Origin: Flavobacterium paronense
Lineage (GTDB): Bacteria; Bacteroidota; Bacteroidia; Flavobacteriales; Flavobacteriaceae
DNA length: 64,000 nucleotides
Assembly (NCBI RefSeq): GCF_030409795.1
Contig: NZ_JAUFQN010000019.1
Location: forward strand, 1,860,001 to 1,924,000
Reading direction: 5' to 3'
Part shown: positions 28,101 through 32,291 of the stretch, piece by piece
Layout: every line of letters begins with the position of its first letter
How positions within the stretch are numbered: the stretch's first letter is position 1
Notes under the pieces: model-generated
What the model saw: the letters and a program-made list of their open reading frames with translations, nothing else
Database searches by the model: none
What the model was told of the DNA's origin: nothing
Position numbers and translations under genes: made by a program

Positions 28101-28441
28101 ATACAGATTGTGGTGTCTTACCTTGTGAATCTATTGTAATTCACAATGCATTTACTCCTAATGGTGATACTATAAATGATTTCTTTGACATTGAACATAT
28201 TGAAGATTTTAATTGTTATCCAAGCAATAACGTAGAAATATACAACCGTTGGGGTGTTTTAGTATACGAAACTAAAAACTACGATAATAGTTCTAAGAAA
28301 TTTGAAGGTATTTCAGAAGGAAGAGCTACGGTAAGCAAATCAGCTGAACTGCCAACTGGAACTTACTTCTACATCATCAGTTGGACAACTACTGATGGAC
28401 AGACTGTAAATAAAGACGGATATTTATACCTTACCAGATAA
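13199..28441 (+). CDS. giant repeat adhesin with T9SS type B sorting domain (5080 aa)
   Basis: A 5080-residue secreted surface protein. The start is the ATG at 13199, followed by a signal peptide ending near NAQVKK; the same start is conserved in the second copy. Order: N-terminal domain (about 35-300, with YAGLYWTGK, GGWGMIVIYE and TIFDGYAY, as in large secreted proteins with DUF11 modules); a DUF11-like module (about 380-520); cadherin/Ig-like modules to 936; 16 HYR-like units of 88 residues (937-2344); 11 cadherin-like units of 97 residues (2525-3591); 12 HYR-like units of 80 residues (3689-4648) plus divergent units; and a C-terminal gliding-motility-type CTD (about 4980-5080, HNAFTPNGD to GYLYLTR). 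HYR-like units carry four cysteines each. SprB of F. johnsoniae, a motile adhesin, is the nearest known concept. Unit counts may be affected by assembly. Confidence 0.9.
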   Translation: MKNLYFNSIVKKLTYSIAILAIFLGFNNTVNAQVKKTFTQRTSQYSPTKKIYNVKGDFAMLGNTCLSPQNYSATTNNNGQTMVYVDTDGDSSTFNSSSSTLVLSTEGGVAVPACSNIIYAGLYWTGKSSPNVTFNVTKNSVTKTFNKRIVKFKGPASSSYTTITAAATDIYYPSGTDDDIYSAYAEVTDYVKTNGLGQYTVADMALLEGDPGGTGYSGGWGMIVIYENSKMKWRDVTIFDGYAYVASTNTTGFDLPVSGFNTVQSGNVGVKLGLMASEGDVSFTGDYFKIRNLNTTNYTSLSHSGNSATNFFNSSINTGGTRNPNLVNNTGIDIAVVNIPNTNNTIIGNSQTSTNFKYGTSSDTYSIFAIAMSVDAYVPEVEAVISATTINGTPAVQPYTILPGQDAGYTVDIKNIGTEAVKNFKLVVPIPFNATYVAGSAAGSVFSPQTTPTPNSITFNPSLGATGSIVWDFGTLVLPVSPNGPGTLLARLTFKLKATTDCAILSNATCGSAMSVNGNSTGIGNTTNVPLNNSDFIQGYTQNGSCAGVAIPTPINIAINGTNYVTQNCPNSDYTRHFSYCSASTSVGTSEIASNFPLGTLFYNTFPVTINSIQYTDANPIPLVSGSTVTYYAVPSGGGTGCNFPFTITKCPVIVAQNDALTGGNGTTGNPNAGNVLNNNGSGADTLNGVQATISQVNITVTTPATSIGGNPVPSIDTATGQVSVPAGTPAGTYTIVYNLCEKLNPTTNCDPATVTITVTAPAILAVNDTYTNINCTTSGLIGNVLTNDTLNGGPFAANLVTFTLLSGSNPKISISSNGDVNVTSGIAAGVYTFTYKICQVLNPTNCSNTATISITVVDTTAPVISTLPGTSTISCPATPSFTTPTASDTCGAATLTSNDVRTNGTCANSYSITRTWTATDASGNTSTAFQTIIVQDTTAPTWSTTATALNTTLQCSDAAGLATAQALAPTATDNCGGTVTYTKTAGTFTAGSCPNNGTYTNTWVAKDVCNNSSATFTQVITIEDTTAPTWSTTATALNTTLQCSDAAGLATAQALAPTATDNCGGTVTYTKTAGTFTAGSCPNNGTYTNTWVAKDVCNNSSATFTQVITIEDTTAPIWSTTATALNTSLQCSDAAGLATAQALAPTATDNCGGTVTYTKTAGTFTAGSCPNNGTYTNTWVAKDVCNNSSATFTQVITIEDTTAPTWSTTATALNTTLQCSDAAGLATAQALAPTATDNCGGTVTYTKTAGTFTAGSCPNNGTYTNTWVAKDVCNNSSATFTQVITIEDTTAPIWSTTATALNTTLQCSDAAGLATAQALAPTATDNCGGTVTYIKTAGTFTAGSCPNNGTYTNTWVAKDVCNNSSATFTQVITIEDTTAPIWSTTATALNTTLQCSDATGLTTAQALAPTATDNCGGTVTYIKTAGTFTAGSCPNNGTYTNTWVAKDVCNNSSATFTQVITIEDTTAPIWSTTATALNTTLQCSDAAGLATAQALAPTATDNCGGTVTYTKTAGTFTAGSCPNNGTYTNTWVAKDVCNNSSATFTQVITIEDTTAPTWSTTATALNTTLQCSDAAGLATAQALAPTATDNCGGTVTYIKTAGTFTAGSCPNNGTYTNTWVAKDVCNNSSATFTQVITIEDTTAPIWSTTATALNTTLQCSDAAGLATAQALAPTATDNCGGTVTYTKTAGTFTVGSCPNNGTYTNTWVAKDVCNNSSATFTQVITIEDTTAPIWSTTATALNTTLQCSDAAGLATAQALAPTATDNCGGTVTYTKTAGTFTAGSCPNNGTYTNTWVAKDVCNNSSATFTQVITIEDTTVPIWSTTATALNTTLQCSDAAGLATAQALAPTATDNCGGTVTYTKTAGTFTAGSCPNNGTYTNTWVAKDVCNNSSATFTQVITIEDTTAPIWSTTATALNTTLQCSDATGLATAQALAPTATDNCGGTVTYTKTAGTFTAGSCPNNGTYTNTWVAKDVCNNSSATFTQVITIEDTTAPIWSTTATALNTTLQCSDAAGLATAQALAPTATDNCGGTVTYTKTAGTFTAGSCPNNGTYTNTWVAKDVCNNSSATFTQVITIEDTTAPIWSTTATALNTTLQCSDAAGLATAQALAPTATDNCGGTVTYTKTAGTFTAGSCPNNGTYTNTWVAKDVCNNSSATFTQVITIEDTTAPIWSTTATALNTTLQCSDAAGLATAQALAPTATDNCGGTVTYTKTAGTFTAGSCPNNGTYTNTWVAKDVCNNSSATFTQVITIEDTTAPIWSTTATALNTTLQCSDAAGLATAQALAPTATDNCGGTVTYTKTASTFTAGSCPNNGTYTNTWVAKDVCNNSSATFTQVITIEDTTAPIFETLPNPSTISYSSTPLFQQAIASDNCSTATLTFNDVPTSTNCDGSYSITRTWTAKDDCNNSSNASQTINVSPAVFIANNDSGNSINGFVGGISFTNVLVNDTLDGNPITSSQVTTTFVSSTNPGVTLSGTNVVVAPGTPAGNYTLTYQICGVKATCSCATAIVTVAVSAASIIANDDTGAAVNGLTGGTAFTNVLVNDTLNGVPVLASQVNTTFVSSTNPGITLSGTDVLVAPGTPAGSYSLVYQICEILNPGNCDTATVSVAVSAASIIANDDTGAVVNGLTGGTAFTNVLVNDTLNGVPVLASQVNTTFVSSTNPGITLSGTDVLVAPGTPAGSYSLVYQICEILNLGNCDTATVSVAVSAASIIANDDTGAAVNGLTGGTAFTNVLVNDTLNGVLVLASQVNTTFVSSTNPGITLSGTDVLVAPGTPAGSYSLVYQICEILNPGNCDTATVSVAVSAASIIANDDTGAAVNGLTGGTAFTNVLVNDTLNGVPVLASQVNTTFVSSTNPGITLSGTDVLVAPGTPAGSYSLVYQICEILNPGNCDTATVSVAVSAASIIANDDTGAAVNGLTGGTAFTNVLVNDTLNGVPALASQVNTTFVSSTNPGITLSGTDVLVAPGTPAGSYSLVYQICEILNPGNCDTATVSVAVSAASIIANDDTGAVVNGLTGGTAFTNVLVNDTLNGVPVLASQVNTTFVSSTNPGITLSGTDVLVAPGTPAGSYSLVYQICEILNPGNCDTATVSVAVSAASIIANDDTGAAVNGLTGGTAFTNVLVNDTLNGVPVLASQVNTTFVSSTNPGITLSGTDVLVAPGTPAGSYSLVYQICEILNPGNCDTATVSVAVSASSIIANDDTGAAVNGLTGGTAFTNVLVNDTLNGVPVLASQVNTTFVSSTNPGITLSGTDVLVAPGTPAGSYSLVYQICEILNPGNCDTATVSVAVSASSIIANDDTGAAVNGLTGGTAFTNVLVNDTLNGVPVLASQVNTTFVSSTNPGITLSGTDVLVAPGTPAGSYSLVYQICEILNPGNCDTATVSVAVSAASIIANDDTGAAVNGLTGGTAFTNVLVNDTLNGVPVLASQVNTTFVSSTNPGITLSGTDVLVAPGTPAGSYSLVYQICEILNPGNCDTATVSVAVSAASIIANDDTGAAVNGLTGGTAFTNVLVNDTLNGVPVLASQVNTTFVSSTNPGITLSGTDVLVAPGTPAGSYSLVYQICEILNPGNCDTATVSVSVGAAAIEAIDDNYVNIQCSDIGLIGNILSNDTLNSTIGLSTNEVNLTILSGSYNNLNIDNAGNVNLNSFGSCGSYTFTYRICEILNPNNCDEATVTVVIQDLIEPVAPEAPATVNVACAGDIPANTSLTAIDNCSGEITAQGVDTAVPGNCPNSFTVTRTWTFTDACNNTSSVSQTINVNDTIAPVVPEAPATVNVACAGDIPANTSLTAIDNCSGEITAQGVDTSVPGNCPNSFTVTRTWTFTDACNNTSSVSQTINVNDTIAPVAPEAPATVNVACAGDIPANTSLTAIDNCSGEITAQGVDTAVPGNCPNSFTVTRTWTFTDACNNTSSVSQTINVNDTIAPVAPEAPATVNVACAGDIPANTSLTAIDNCSGEITAQGVDTAVPGNCPNSFTVTRTWTFTDACNNTSSVSQTINVNDTIAPVAPEAPATVNVACAGDIPANTSLTAIDNCSGEITAQGVDTAVPGNCPNSFTVTRTWTFTDACNNTSSVSQTINVNDTIAPIAPEAPATVNVACAGDIPANTSLTAIDNCSGEITAQGVDTAVPGNCPNSFTVTRTWTFTDACNNTSSVSQTINVNDTIAPVAPEAPATVNVACAGDIPANTSLTAIDNCSGEITAQGVDTAVPGNCPNSFTVTRTWTFTDACNNTSSVSQTINVNDTIAPVAPEAPATVNVACAGDIPANTSLTAIDNCSGEITAQGVDTSVPGNCPNSFTVTRTWTFTDACNNTSSVSQTINVNDTIAPVTPEAPATVNVACAGDVPANTSLTAIDNCSGEITAQGVDTADPGNCPNSFTVTRTWTFTDACNNTSSVSQTINVNDTIAPVAPEAPATVNVACAGEVPAMISLTAIDNCSGEITAQGVDTSVPGNCPNSFTVTRTWTFTDACNNTSSVSQTINVNDTIAPVAPEAPATVNVACAGDIPANTSLTAIDNCSGEITAQGVDTAVPGNCPNSFTVTRTWTFTDACNNTSSVSQTINVNDTIAPVAPEAPATVNVACAGDIPANTSLTAIDNCSGEITAQGVDTAVPGNCPNSFTVTRTWTFTDACNNTSSVSQTINVNDTIAPVAPEAPATVNVACAGEVPAMISLTAVDNCSGTITVQGVDAITPGNCPNSFTLVRTWTFVDACGNTSSTSQTITVNDTVAPTFNQVAPANISVSCDSVPNPAVLTASDNCGTATVAMTESVLQGNCPSNYQIVRTWTATDTCGNTKSVTQTISVSDTSGPVLVTEIPLKIMATCDEIPEVPTLVFTDNCSSTVVTTEPVITTSEIVDNVYTITRTWTVTDACGNVTTVIQSVHVTQTTDVTEVLKTSCTNEDTPYVLRDLLTNPNDVPADVVWTNVDNVGGFTNGTTFNAFNIPAGTYTFSYTITTGLCPRRIEIKMTVDTDCGVLPCESIVIHNAFTPNGDTINDFFDIEHIEDFNCYPSNNVEIYNRWGVLVYETKNYDNSSKKFEGISEGRATVSKSAELPTGTYFYIISWTTTDGQTVNKDGYLYLTR
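15713..15879 (+). repeat. exchange tract shared with adhesin 2 (34794-34960)
   Basis: Over 167 bp this stretch differs from 34794-34960 at only two positions I can find, while DNA on either side differs at many silent sites. It covers the junction from the last Ig-like module into the first HYR-like unit. Recombination between the two adhesin genes is the simplest reading. Confidence 0.6.
16007..20230 (+). repeat. block A: 16 tandem 264-bp repeats
   Basis: Sixteen units of exactly 264 bp (88 codons), beginning at GATACTACAG (16007). Units differ by a handful of mostly silent changes shuffled among copies (for example ACG/ACC TTTACTGC, GTATGT/GTGTGT), the mark of repeated recombination. Each encodes one HYR-like module (TTAPTWSTTATALNT at its start) with four cysteines. 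Confidence 0.9.
20771..23971 (+). repeat. block B: 11 tandem 291-bp repeats
   Basis: Eleven units of exactly 291 bp (97 codons), each starting ANDDTGAAVNGLTGG and ending CDTATVSVAVSAASII. One degenerate unit precedes (from about 20480) and one follows (to about 24260). Because the period is a multiple of three, the opposite strand also stays open for over 3 kb, but that frame is not a gene. Confidence 0.9.
24263..27142 (+). repeat. block C: 12 tandem 240-bp repeats
   Basis: Twelve units of exactly 240 bp (80 codons), each PEAPATVNVACAGDIPANTS through SQTINVNDTIAP with four cysteines. Unit 10 carries GEVPAMIS in place of GDIPANTS, a variant shared with the divergent unit 13 and with adhesin 2, indicating internal shuffling. 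Confidence 0.9.
27186..27716 (+). repeat. exchange tract shared with adhesin 2 (40711-41241)
   Basis: About 530 bp that match 40711-41241 at roughly 98 percent (about ten differences by eye), covering block C unit 13 and the next two HYR-like modules. Sequence after it diverges sharply until the shared SprF tract. Confidence 0.6.
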
Positions 28442-28457
28442 AAAAACCCTACTAACT

Positions 28458-28480
28458 CCTGAGGGCTAATAACCCTCAGG
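28458..28480 (+). promoter_or_regulatory. adhesin-SprF intergenic hairpin without U-tract, copy 1
   Basis: CCTGAGGG pairs perfectly with CCCTCAGG around a 7-nt loop. A-rich and not T-rich sequence follows, so it is not a standard terminator. Placed 16 nt after the adhesin stop and 16 nt before the SprF ATG, it may block 3' exonucleases or set the expression ratio between the two. Confidence 0.5.
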
Positions 28481-28495
28481 TAAAAAATAGAAAAT

Positions 28496-29407
28496 ATGAG
28501 AACAAAAATTTTAATTTTCGCATTGATGTTAACGTGTTACTCTGGTTTTGCTCAGCAAGACGCACAGTATACCCAATACATGTACAACACCATAAACATC
28601 AATCCAGCATATGCAGGATCAAGAGGAGTTATGAGTATTTTTGGATTGCATCGTACCCAATGGGTAGGTTTAGATGGTGCACCAGTTACCAACGCCTTCT
28701 CTTTGAATACCCCAATCAAAAACAGTAATCTTGGTTTAGGGATATCTTTGGTAAATGATAGAATTGGTCCTACTAGTGATAATACTATTTCGGCTGATTT
28801 ATCATACACTATTCCAATGAATGAAGACTATAATTTATCCTTTGGTATAAAAGCTTCCGGAAACATGTTTAATCTGGACACAGATAAATTGACTCCGGCT
28901 CAAGCTAATGACCCAAATCTTCAAAATTTTAACAATGAATTTTCTCCAAACTTTGGAGCTGGTATTTACTTGCATTCTGATAAATTATATTTAGGACTTT
29001 CCGTGCCAAACTTCTTGCAAGACTCGAAATACAACGATAATGATGTAGCGGTGTTTCAAGAAAGAATGAATTTCTATGCTATTGGTGGTTATGTATTTGA
29101 TATTTCGCCTTCAATAAAATTCAAACCCGCTTTCTTAACTAAAGTCGTAACGGGTTCTCCGCTTCAAGTTGATGCTTCTGCTAACTTCTTATTCTTTGAT
29201 AAGTTAATGCTTGGTGGAGCCTATCGTTGGGATGCAGCAGTAAGTGCTCTGGCTGGTTTTCAAATAACCGATGGCTTATTTATTGGCTATAGCTATGATA
29301 TGGAAACAACACACTTAAGAAGATATAACTCGGGTTCTCATGAGGTATTCTTAAGATTTGAGCTGTTCAACAAAGTAAGCAAAATGGTATCACCTAGATT
29401 CTTCTAA
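28496..29407 (+). CDS. PorP/SprF-family T9SS outer-membrane protein, copy 1
   Basis: This 303-residue protein has a signal peptide (MRTKILIFALMLTCYSGFAQ) followed by the family opening QDAQYTQYMYN and NPAYAGSRG, then regular amphipathic strands ending MVSPRFF, as in a small outer-membrane barrel. In F. johnsoniae, SprF and its relatives are needed to secrete or attach the type B CTD protein encoded next to them; here the gene follows the giant adhesin by 54 nt. Copies 1 and 2 differ in one residue (Ile/Val in GAGIYLHS), so they should be interchangeable for the two adhesins. Downstream, the PD40/OmpA gene starts 7 nt after the stop. Confidence 0.9.
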   Translation: MRTKILIFALMLTCYSGFAQQDAQYTQYMYNTININPAYAGSRGVMSIFGLHRTQWVGLDGAPVTNAFSLNTPIKNSNLGLGISLVNDRIGPTSDNTISADLSYTIPMNEDYNLSFGIKASGNMFNLDTDKLTPAQANDPNLQNFNNEFSPNFGAGIYLHSDKLYLGLSVPNFLQDSKYNDNDVAVFQERMNFYAIGGYVFDISPSIKFKPAFLTKVVTGSPLQVDASANFLFFDKLMLGGAYRWDAAVSALAGFQITDGLFIGYSYDMETTHLRRYNSGSHEVFLRFELFNKVSKMVSPRFF

Positions 29408-29414
29408 TAACACA

Positions 29415-31370
29415 ATGATTATGAAAAATAAAATTACATATTTAGTACTATTAGCTATCACTTGTGTGAATAGTTATGCTCAGGTTGCTAACAAAAAAGA
29501 AGCAAAAGGTGATAAAGAGTATAGTAAATACGCTTATATCGATGCTATTAAAACCTATGAACGAATCTATCAAAAAGGATATAAATCGCCTGATATGCTT
29601 CTAAAAATAGGGAACGCCTACTATTTCAATGCTGAACTGGAAAAAGCTAACAAATGGTATGCTGAACTTTACGCAACCACTCCAGAACAAGAACCAGAAT
29701 TCTATTATCGTTTTGCTCAAACTTTAAAAGCGGTTAAAGAAAGTGAGAAAGCTAACGCTATGTTAGCCAAATTTTCTGAAAAAAGCGGAAACGATAGTAG
29801 AGCTAAAATACTTTCACAAAACAAAAATTATTTAGCAGAAATCAAAGCTAATTCAGGTCGTTATAAAATCGAAAACGCTGGTATTAATACCAAATATTCC
29901 GATTATGGAACAGCTTATATGGGAACTAAAGTGGTGTTTTCATCGGCTCGTGATACTGGAAATTTCTCCAAAAGAATTCACACTTGGACAGGACAATATT
30001 TCACCAATCTTTATGATTCTCCAATAGCTGAAGATGGTTCTCTTGGTGCCGTAGGTAAGTTTGGCAAAAAAATAAATACCAAATTCCATGAAGACACGCC
30101 AGCCTTTACTAAAGATGGAAAAACGGTATACTTCACTCGTAATAACTATCTTGATAAAAGAGGTTATGATGTTAGTAAAGTAACTCTTTTGAAAATTTAC
30201 AAAGCCACTGTTGATAAAGATGGGCAATGGAATGACATTACACCTGTTTCATTTAACAGTGATAGTTATCAAACGGCACATCCTGCCCTATCTCCAGATG
30301 AAAAAACATTGTACTTTGCCTCTGATATGCCTGGAACTCATGGACAATCTGATTTGTATAAAGTAAAAATAAATGAGGATGGCAGCTTTGGTACTCCCGA
30401 AAATCTTGGTGATGCTATTAATACCGAAGGTAGAGAAACCTATCCTTTCATCTCAGATGACAATGAACTATACTTTGCCTCTGACGGTCAACCTGGAATA
30501 GGTGGTTTGGATATATATATCACTAAAATCCCAAAAGATGGTAGTACTAATTTTAAAGAAGTGTTGAATGTTGGTGAGGAAGCCAATAGTCCAAAAGATG
30601 ATTTTGCTTTGATTATCAATTCTAAATCTAAAAAAGGGTTCTTATCTTCTAACAGAGATGGCGGACAGGGAAGTGATGATATCTATAAATTTGTTGAAAC
30701 AAAACCTATTTGGTGTGAGCAACTTCTTTATGGTGTGGTAACTGATGAAGATACTAAAGCCGTTTTGCCAAATGCTAAATTGATTCTTTTTGATGACAAT
30801 TTTAATCAAATTAAAGAAACAACTTCTGATGCAGAAGGTAAATATGAGTTTGCCGAAGTTGAATGCGGTAAAAAATATTTTGTAAGAGCTTCTCTTGAGG
30901 ATTATACCACCAAAGAATCTCCGGTAATTATTGGGAAAAATACTGGTAAAACAGAGCTAAACATTGAGCTTAAAAACGAAGGATGTAAAGTTAAAATTGG
31001 TGATGATTTGGCCAATTGTTTCAAAATCAATATCATTTATTTTGACTTAGACAAATGGAACATCAGACCTGATGCTGCGATTGATTTAGCTAAATTACTA
31101 GATGTTTTAGAACAAAATCCATCAATGAAAATTAACATTCGTTCGCATACAGATAGTAGAGCTTCTGATAAATACAATGATGTATTATCTAAAAACAGAG
31201 CGAAATCAACTAAAGATTGGTTAATCAAAAACGGAATTGCTGCTAATCGTTTAACATCTGAAGGTTTGGGTGAAAGAGAACTCGTTAACAAATGTGCTGA
31301 CGGTGTAGAATGTACAGAAGCAGAACACCAACTTAACAGAAGATCTGAATTCATAATTACCGCTCTATAA
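29415..31370 (+). CDS. TPR/PD40/OmpA-domain envelope protein, PorE-like, copy 1
   Basis: A 651-residue exported protein (start at 29415, or two codons later at 29421). Order: signal peptide (ITYLVLLAITCVNSYAQ), TPR-like helical region (about 30-140), WD40-like PD40 beta-propeller repeats (about 170-425, with HPALSPDEKTLYFASD and TYPFISDDNELYFASDGQPG), a carboxypeptidase-regulatory-like fold (about 437-510, YGVVTDEDTKAVLPNAKL), and an OmpA peptidoglycan-binding domain (about 540-650, YFDLDKWNIRPDA, RSHTDSRAS, NRRSEFII). This is the architecture of T9SS protein PorE, which binds the cell wall. As last gene of the adhesin operon it may anchor or link the adhesin/SprF complex to peptidoglycan (inference). 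A terminator follows at 31396. Confidence 0.88.
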   Translation: MIMKNKITYLVLLAITCVNSYAQVANKKEAKGDKEYSKYAYIDAIKTYERIYQKGYKSPDMLLKIGNAYYFNAELEKANKWYAELYATTPEQEPEFYYRFAQTLKAVKESEKANAMLAKFSEKSGNDSRAKILSQNKNYLAEIKANSGRYKIENAGINTKYSDYGTAYMGTKVVFSSARDTGNFSKRIHTWTGQYFTNLYDSPIAEDGSLGAVGKFGKKINTKFHEDTPAFTKDGKTVYFTRNNYLDKRGYDVSKVTLLKIYKATVDKDGQWNDITPVSFNSDSYQTAHPALSPDEKTLYFASDMPGTHGQSDLYKVKINEDGSFGTPENLGDAINTEGRETYPFISDDNELYFASDGQPGIGGLDIYITKIPKDGSTNFKEVLNVGEEANSPKDDFALIINSKSKKGFLSSNRDGGQGSDDIYKFVETKPIWCEQLLYGVVTDEDTKAVLPNAKLILFDDNFNQIKETTSDAEGKYEFAEVECGKKYFVRASLEDYTTKESPVIIGKNTGKTELNIELKNEGCKVKIGDDLANCFKINIIYFDLDKWNIRPDAAIDLAKLLDVLEQNPSMKINIRSHTDSRASDKYNDVLSKNRAKSTKDWLIKNGIAANRLTSEGLGERELVNKCADGVECTEAEHQLNRRSEFIITAL

Positions 31371-31395
31371 AAAGCAAAAAGAATATTTATGGCTA

Positions 31396-31424
31396 AAAAG
31401 CATCCTTAAACGGATGCTTTTTTT
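31396..31424 (+). terminator. intrinsic terminator of cassette 1
   Basis: AAAAGCATCC pairs with GGATGCTTTT around a 6-nt loop and runs into seven T. It lies 26 nt after the stop of the PD40/OmpA gene. A weaker relative with one G-T pair ends cassette 2 at 44913. Confidence 0.9.
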
Positions 31425-31496
31425 GTTTATAACTAATAAAAACACTAGTTAATATGGAATAAAAATCGATTAAAAACTTCAAAATTAGTAAAAAGG

Positions 31497-31509
31497 GCAC
31501 TTTAACGAG
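31497..31509 (+). promoter_or_regulatory. GCACTT box upstream of cassette 2
   Basis: GCACTTTAACGAG lies 61 nt before the cassette 2 -7 element and 82 nt before TAACCC, matching the cassette 1 geometry (62 and 80). Confidence 0.4.
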
Positions 31510-31557
31510 TATTTGAGTTAATCACAGAAAAAAATTTAGTACTTCTGGTTTTCTGCA

Positions 31558-31565
31558 TAATTTAG
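31558..31565 (+). promoter_or_regulatory. -7-like element TAATTTAG of cassette 2
   Basis: One mismatch to TAnnTTTG; located 21 nt before TAACCC, while the cassette 1 element is 18 nt before it. No TTG stands at the usual upstream distance. Confidence 0.4.
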
Positions 31566-31600
31566 CCATCAAATAGTATAACCCAATAACTATTACCTAT

Positions 31601-31645
31601 ATGCCTACATCTAAGAATACTTCTAGCCCAAATTCTATTTTGTAA
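31601..31645 (+). CDS. possible 14-aa leader peptide, cassette 2
   Basis: ATG at 31601 opens MPTSKNTSSPNSIL, counterpart of MPTKNLPSQKC in cassette 1. ATGCCTACA, AA(A/G)AAT and TAGCC are shared, the length difference inside the shared part is one whole codon, and both follow TAACCC by about 20 nt. Translation is not shown. Confidence 0.35.
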   Translation: MPTSKNTSSPNSIL

Positions 31646-31701
31646 ATTAATTTTAAAACTAATTGTATGAAAACGATTGACCCAAATGTATCATTTAACC
31701 A

Positions 31702-31722
31702 TCAAGCAAATTTTTGGCTTGA
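31702..31722 (+). promoter_or_regulatory. hairpin 16 nt before first gene of cassette 2
   Basis: TCAAGC pairs with GCTTGA; further A-T pairs extend inward past one mismatch. Total span (21 nt) and distance to ATG (16 nt) equal those in cassette 1. Confidence 0.45.
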
Positions 31723-31738
31723 AAAAAACAAACAAATC

Positions 31739-32269
31739 ATGAAACAAAAATTATTATTAGTATTAATACTAGTTTTCTTTTGCTCAAGCATCAAAGCACA
31801 AAGCACAAGAAGTGGAACTATTGTTGTAAGAGAGATGAATTCTTTTCTATCAACTGCAAGCAGTGAAACAACTGCTCGTACTACAACTGGAGTAAGTGTT
31901 TTGAACACTGACCAAGTGAGAGATTTGATAACTAAAGTACAACCTTCAGTATATTTTTATTCTGGAGATGTTAAAACTTATGGTGATCAACCTGTTAATC
32001 TTTTTACGGATTTAGGTTCACTTAATCAAATAGACAATTCAATTACTTTAAAAGATAATATTGAAATTGCTATAATACGCATCAATACCGCAAATGAATT
32101 AGGTTCAACTATTGATTTAGCTAAATTTTCTAATTTTCCGAATTTGAAATATATTTATTTTATAACAAATCTAGAAACTACAAGCCAAAATATCTCTAGT
32201 AATATTGTTAACTATGATTCTAGATTTAACATATTTTATAAAATAGATAAAGGAGATAGCAATCAATAA
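31739..32269 (+). CDS. small exported protein of unknown function, cassette 2
   Basis: A 176-residue paralogue of the protein at 12638. The signal peptide is MKQKLLLVLILVFFCSSIKA, with the mature start at QSTRS. ATG 31739 is chosen because it aligns with the cassette 1 start and lies 16 nt after the conserved hairpin; an in-frame ATG at 31667 would put that hairpin inside the coding region. Conserved blocks are REMNSFLS, SETTAR, YFYSGDVKTYGDQPVNLFTD, NFPNLKYIYFI and RFNIFYKIDKGD. The mature part has no cysteine and no domain I know. The adhesin ATG follows 22 nt after the stop. Confidence 0.7.
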   Translation: MKQKLLLVLILVFFCSSIKAQSTRSGTIVVREMNSFLSTASSETTARTTTGVSVLNTDQVRDLITKVQPSVYFYSGDVKTYGDQPVNLFTDLGSLNQIDNSITLKDNIEIAIIRINTANELGSTIDLAKFSNFPNLKYIYFITNLETTSQNISSNIVNYDSRFNIFYKIDKGDSNQ

Positions 32270-32291
32270 AAATTGATAAAAAAGAGACTAT

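Larger units (their letters stand above)
28411..29513 (+). repeat. near-identical 1.1-kb tract around SprF, copy 1
   Basis: Matches 41927-43029 from the last ten codons of the adhesin through the intergenic hairpin, the whole SprF gene and about 100 bp of the next gene. I count seven differences in the 912-bp SprF gene, all in its second half. Flanking homologous DNA is clearly more diverged. Confidence 0.8.
31371..31738. other. intergenic/leader region of adhesin cassette 2
   Basis: About 370 bp between the cassettes. It holds the cassette 1 terminator, a GCACTT box, a -7 element, the TAACCC leader, a 14-codon open frame and a hairpin, in the same order and nearly the same spacing as upstream of cassette 1. 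Confidence 0.6.

Noticed and set aside
28458..28480. The adhesin-SprF hairpin as an intrinsic terminator
   Set aside because: No T tract follows on the plus strand, and SprF begins 16 nt later without a recognisable promoter, so termination there is unlikely.
31667..31738. An upstream ATG start for the first cassette 2 gene
   Set aside because: It would add 24 residues before an obvious signal peptide, would translate through the conserved hairpin, and has no counterpart in cassette 1.
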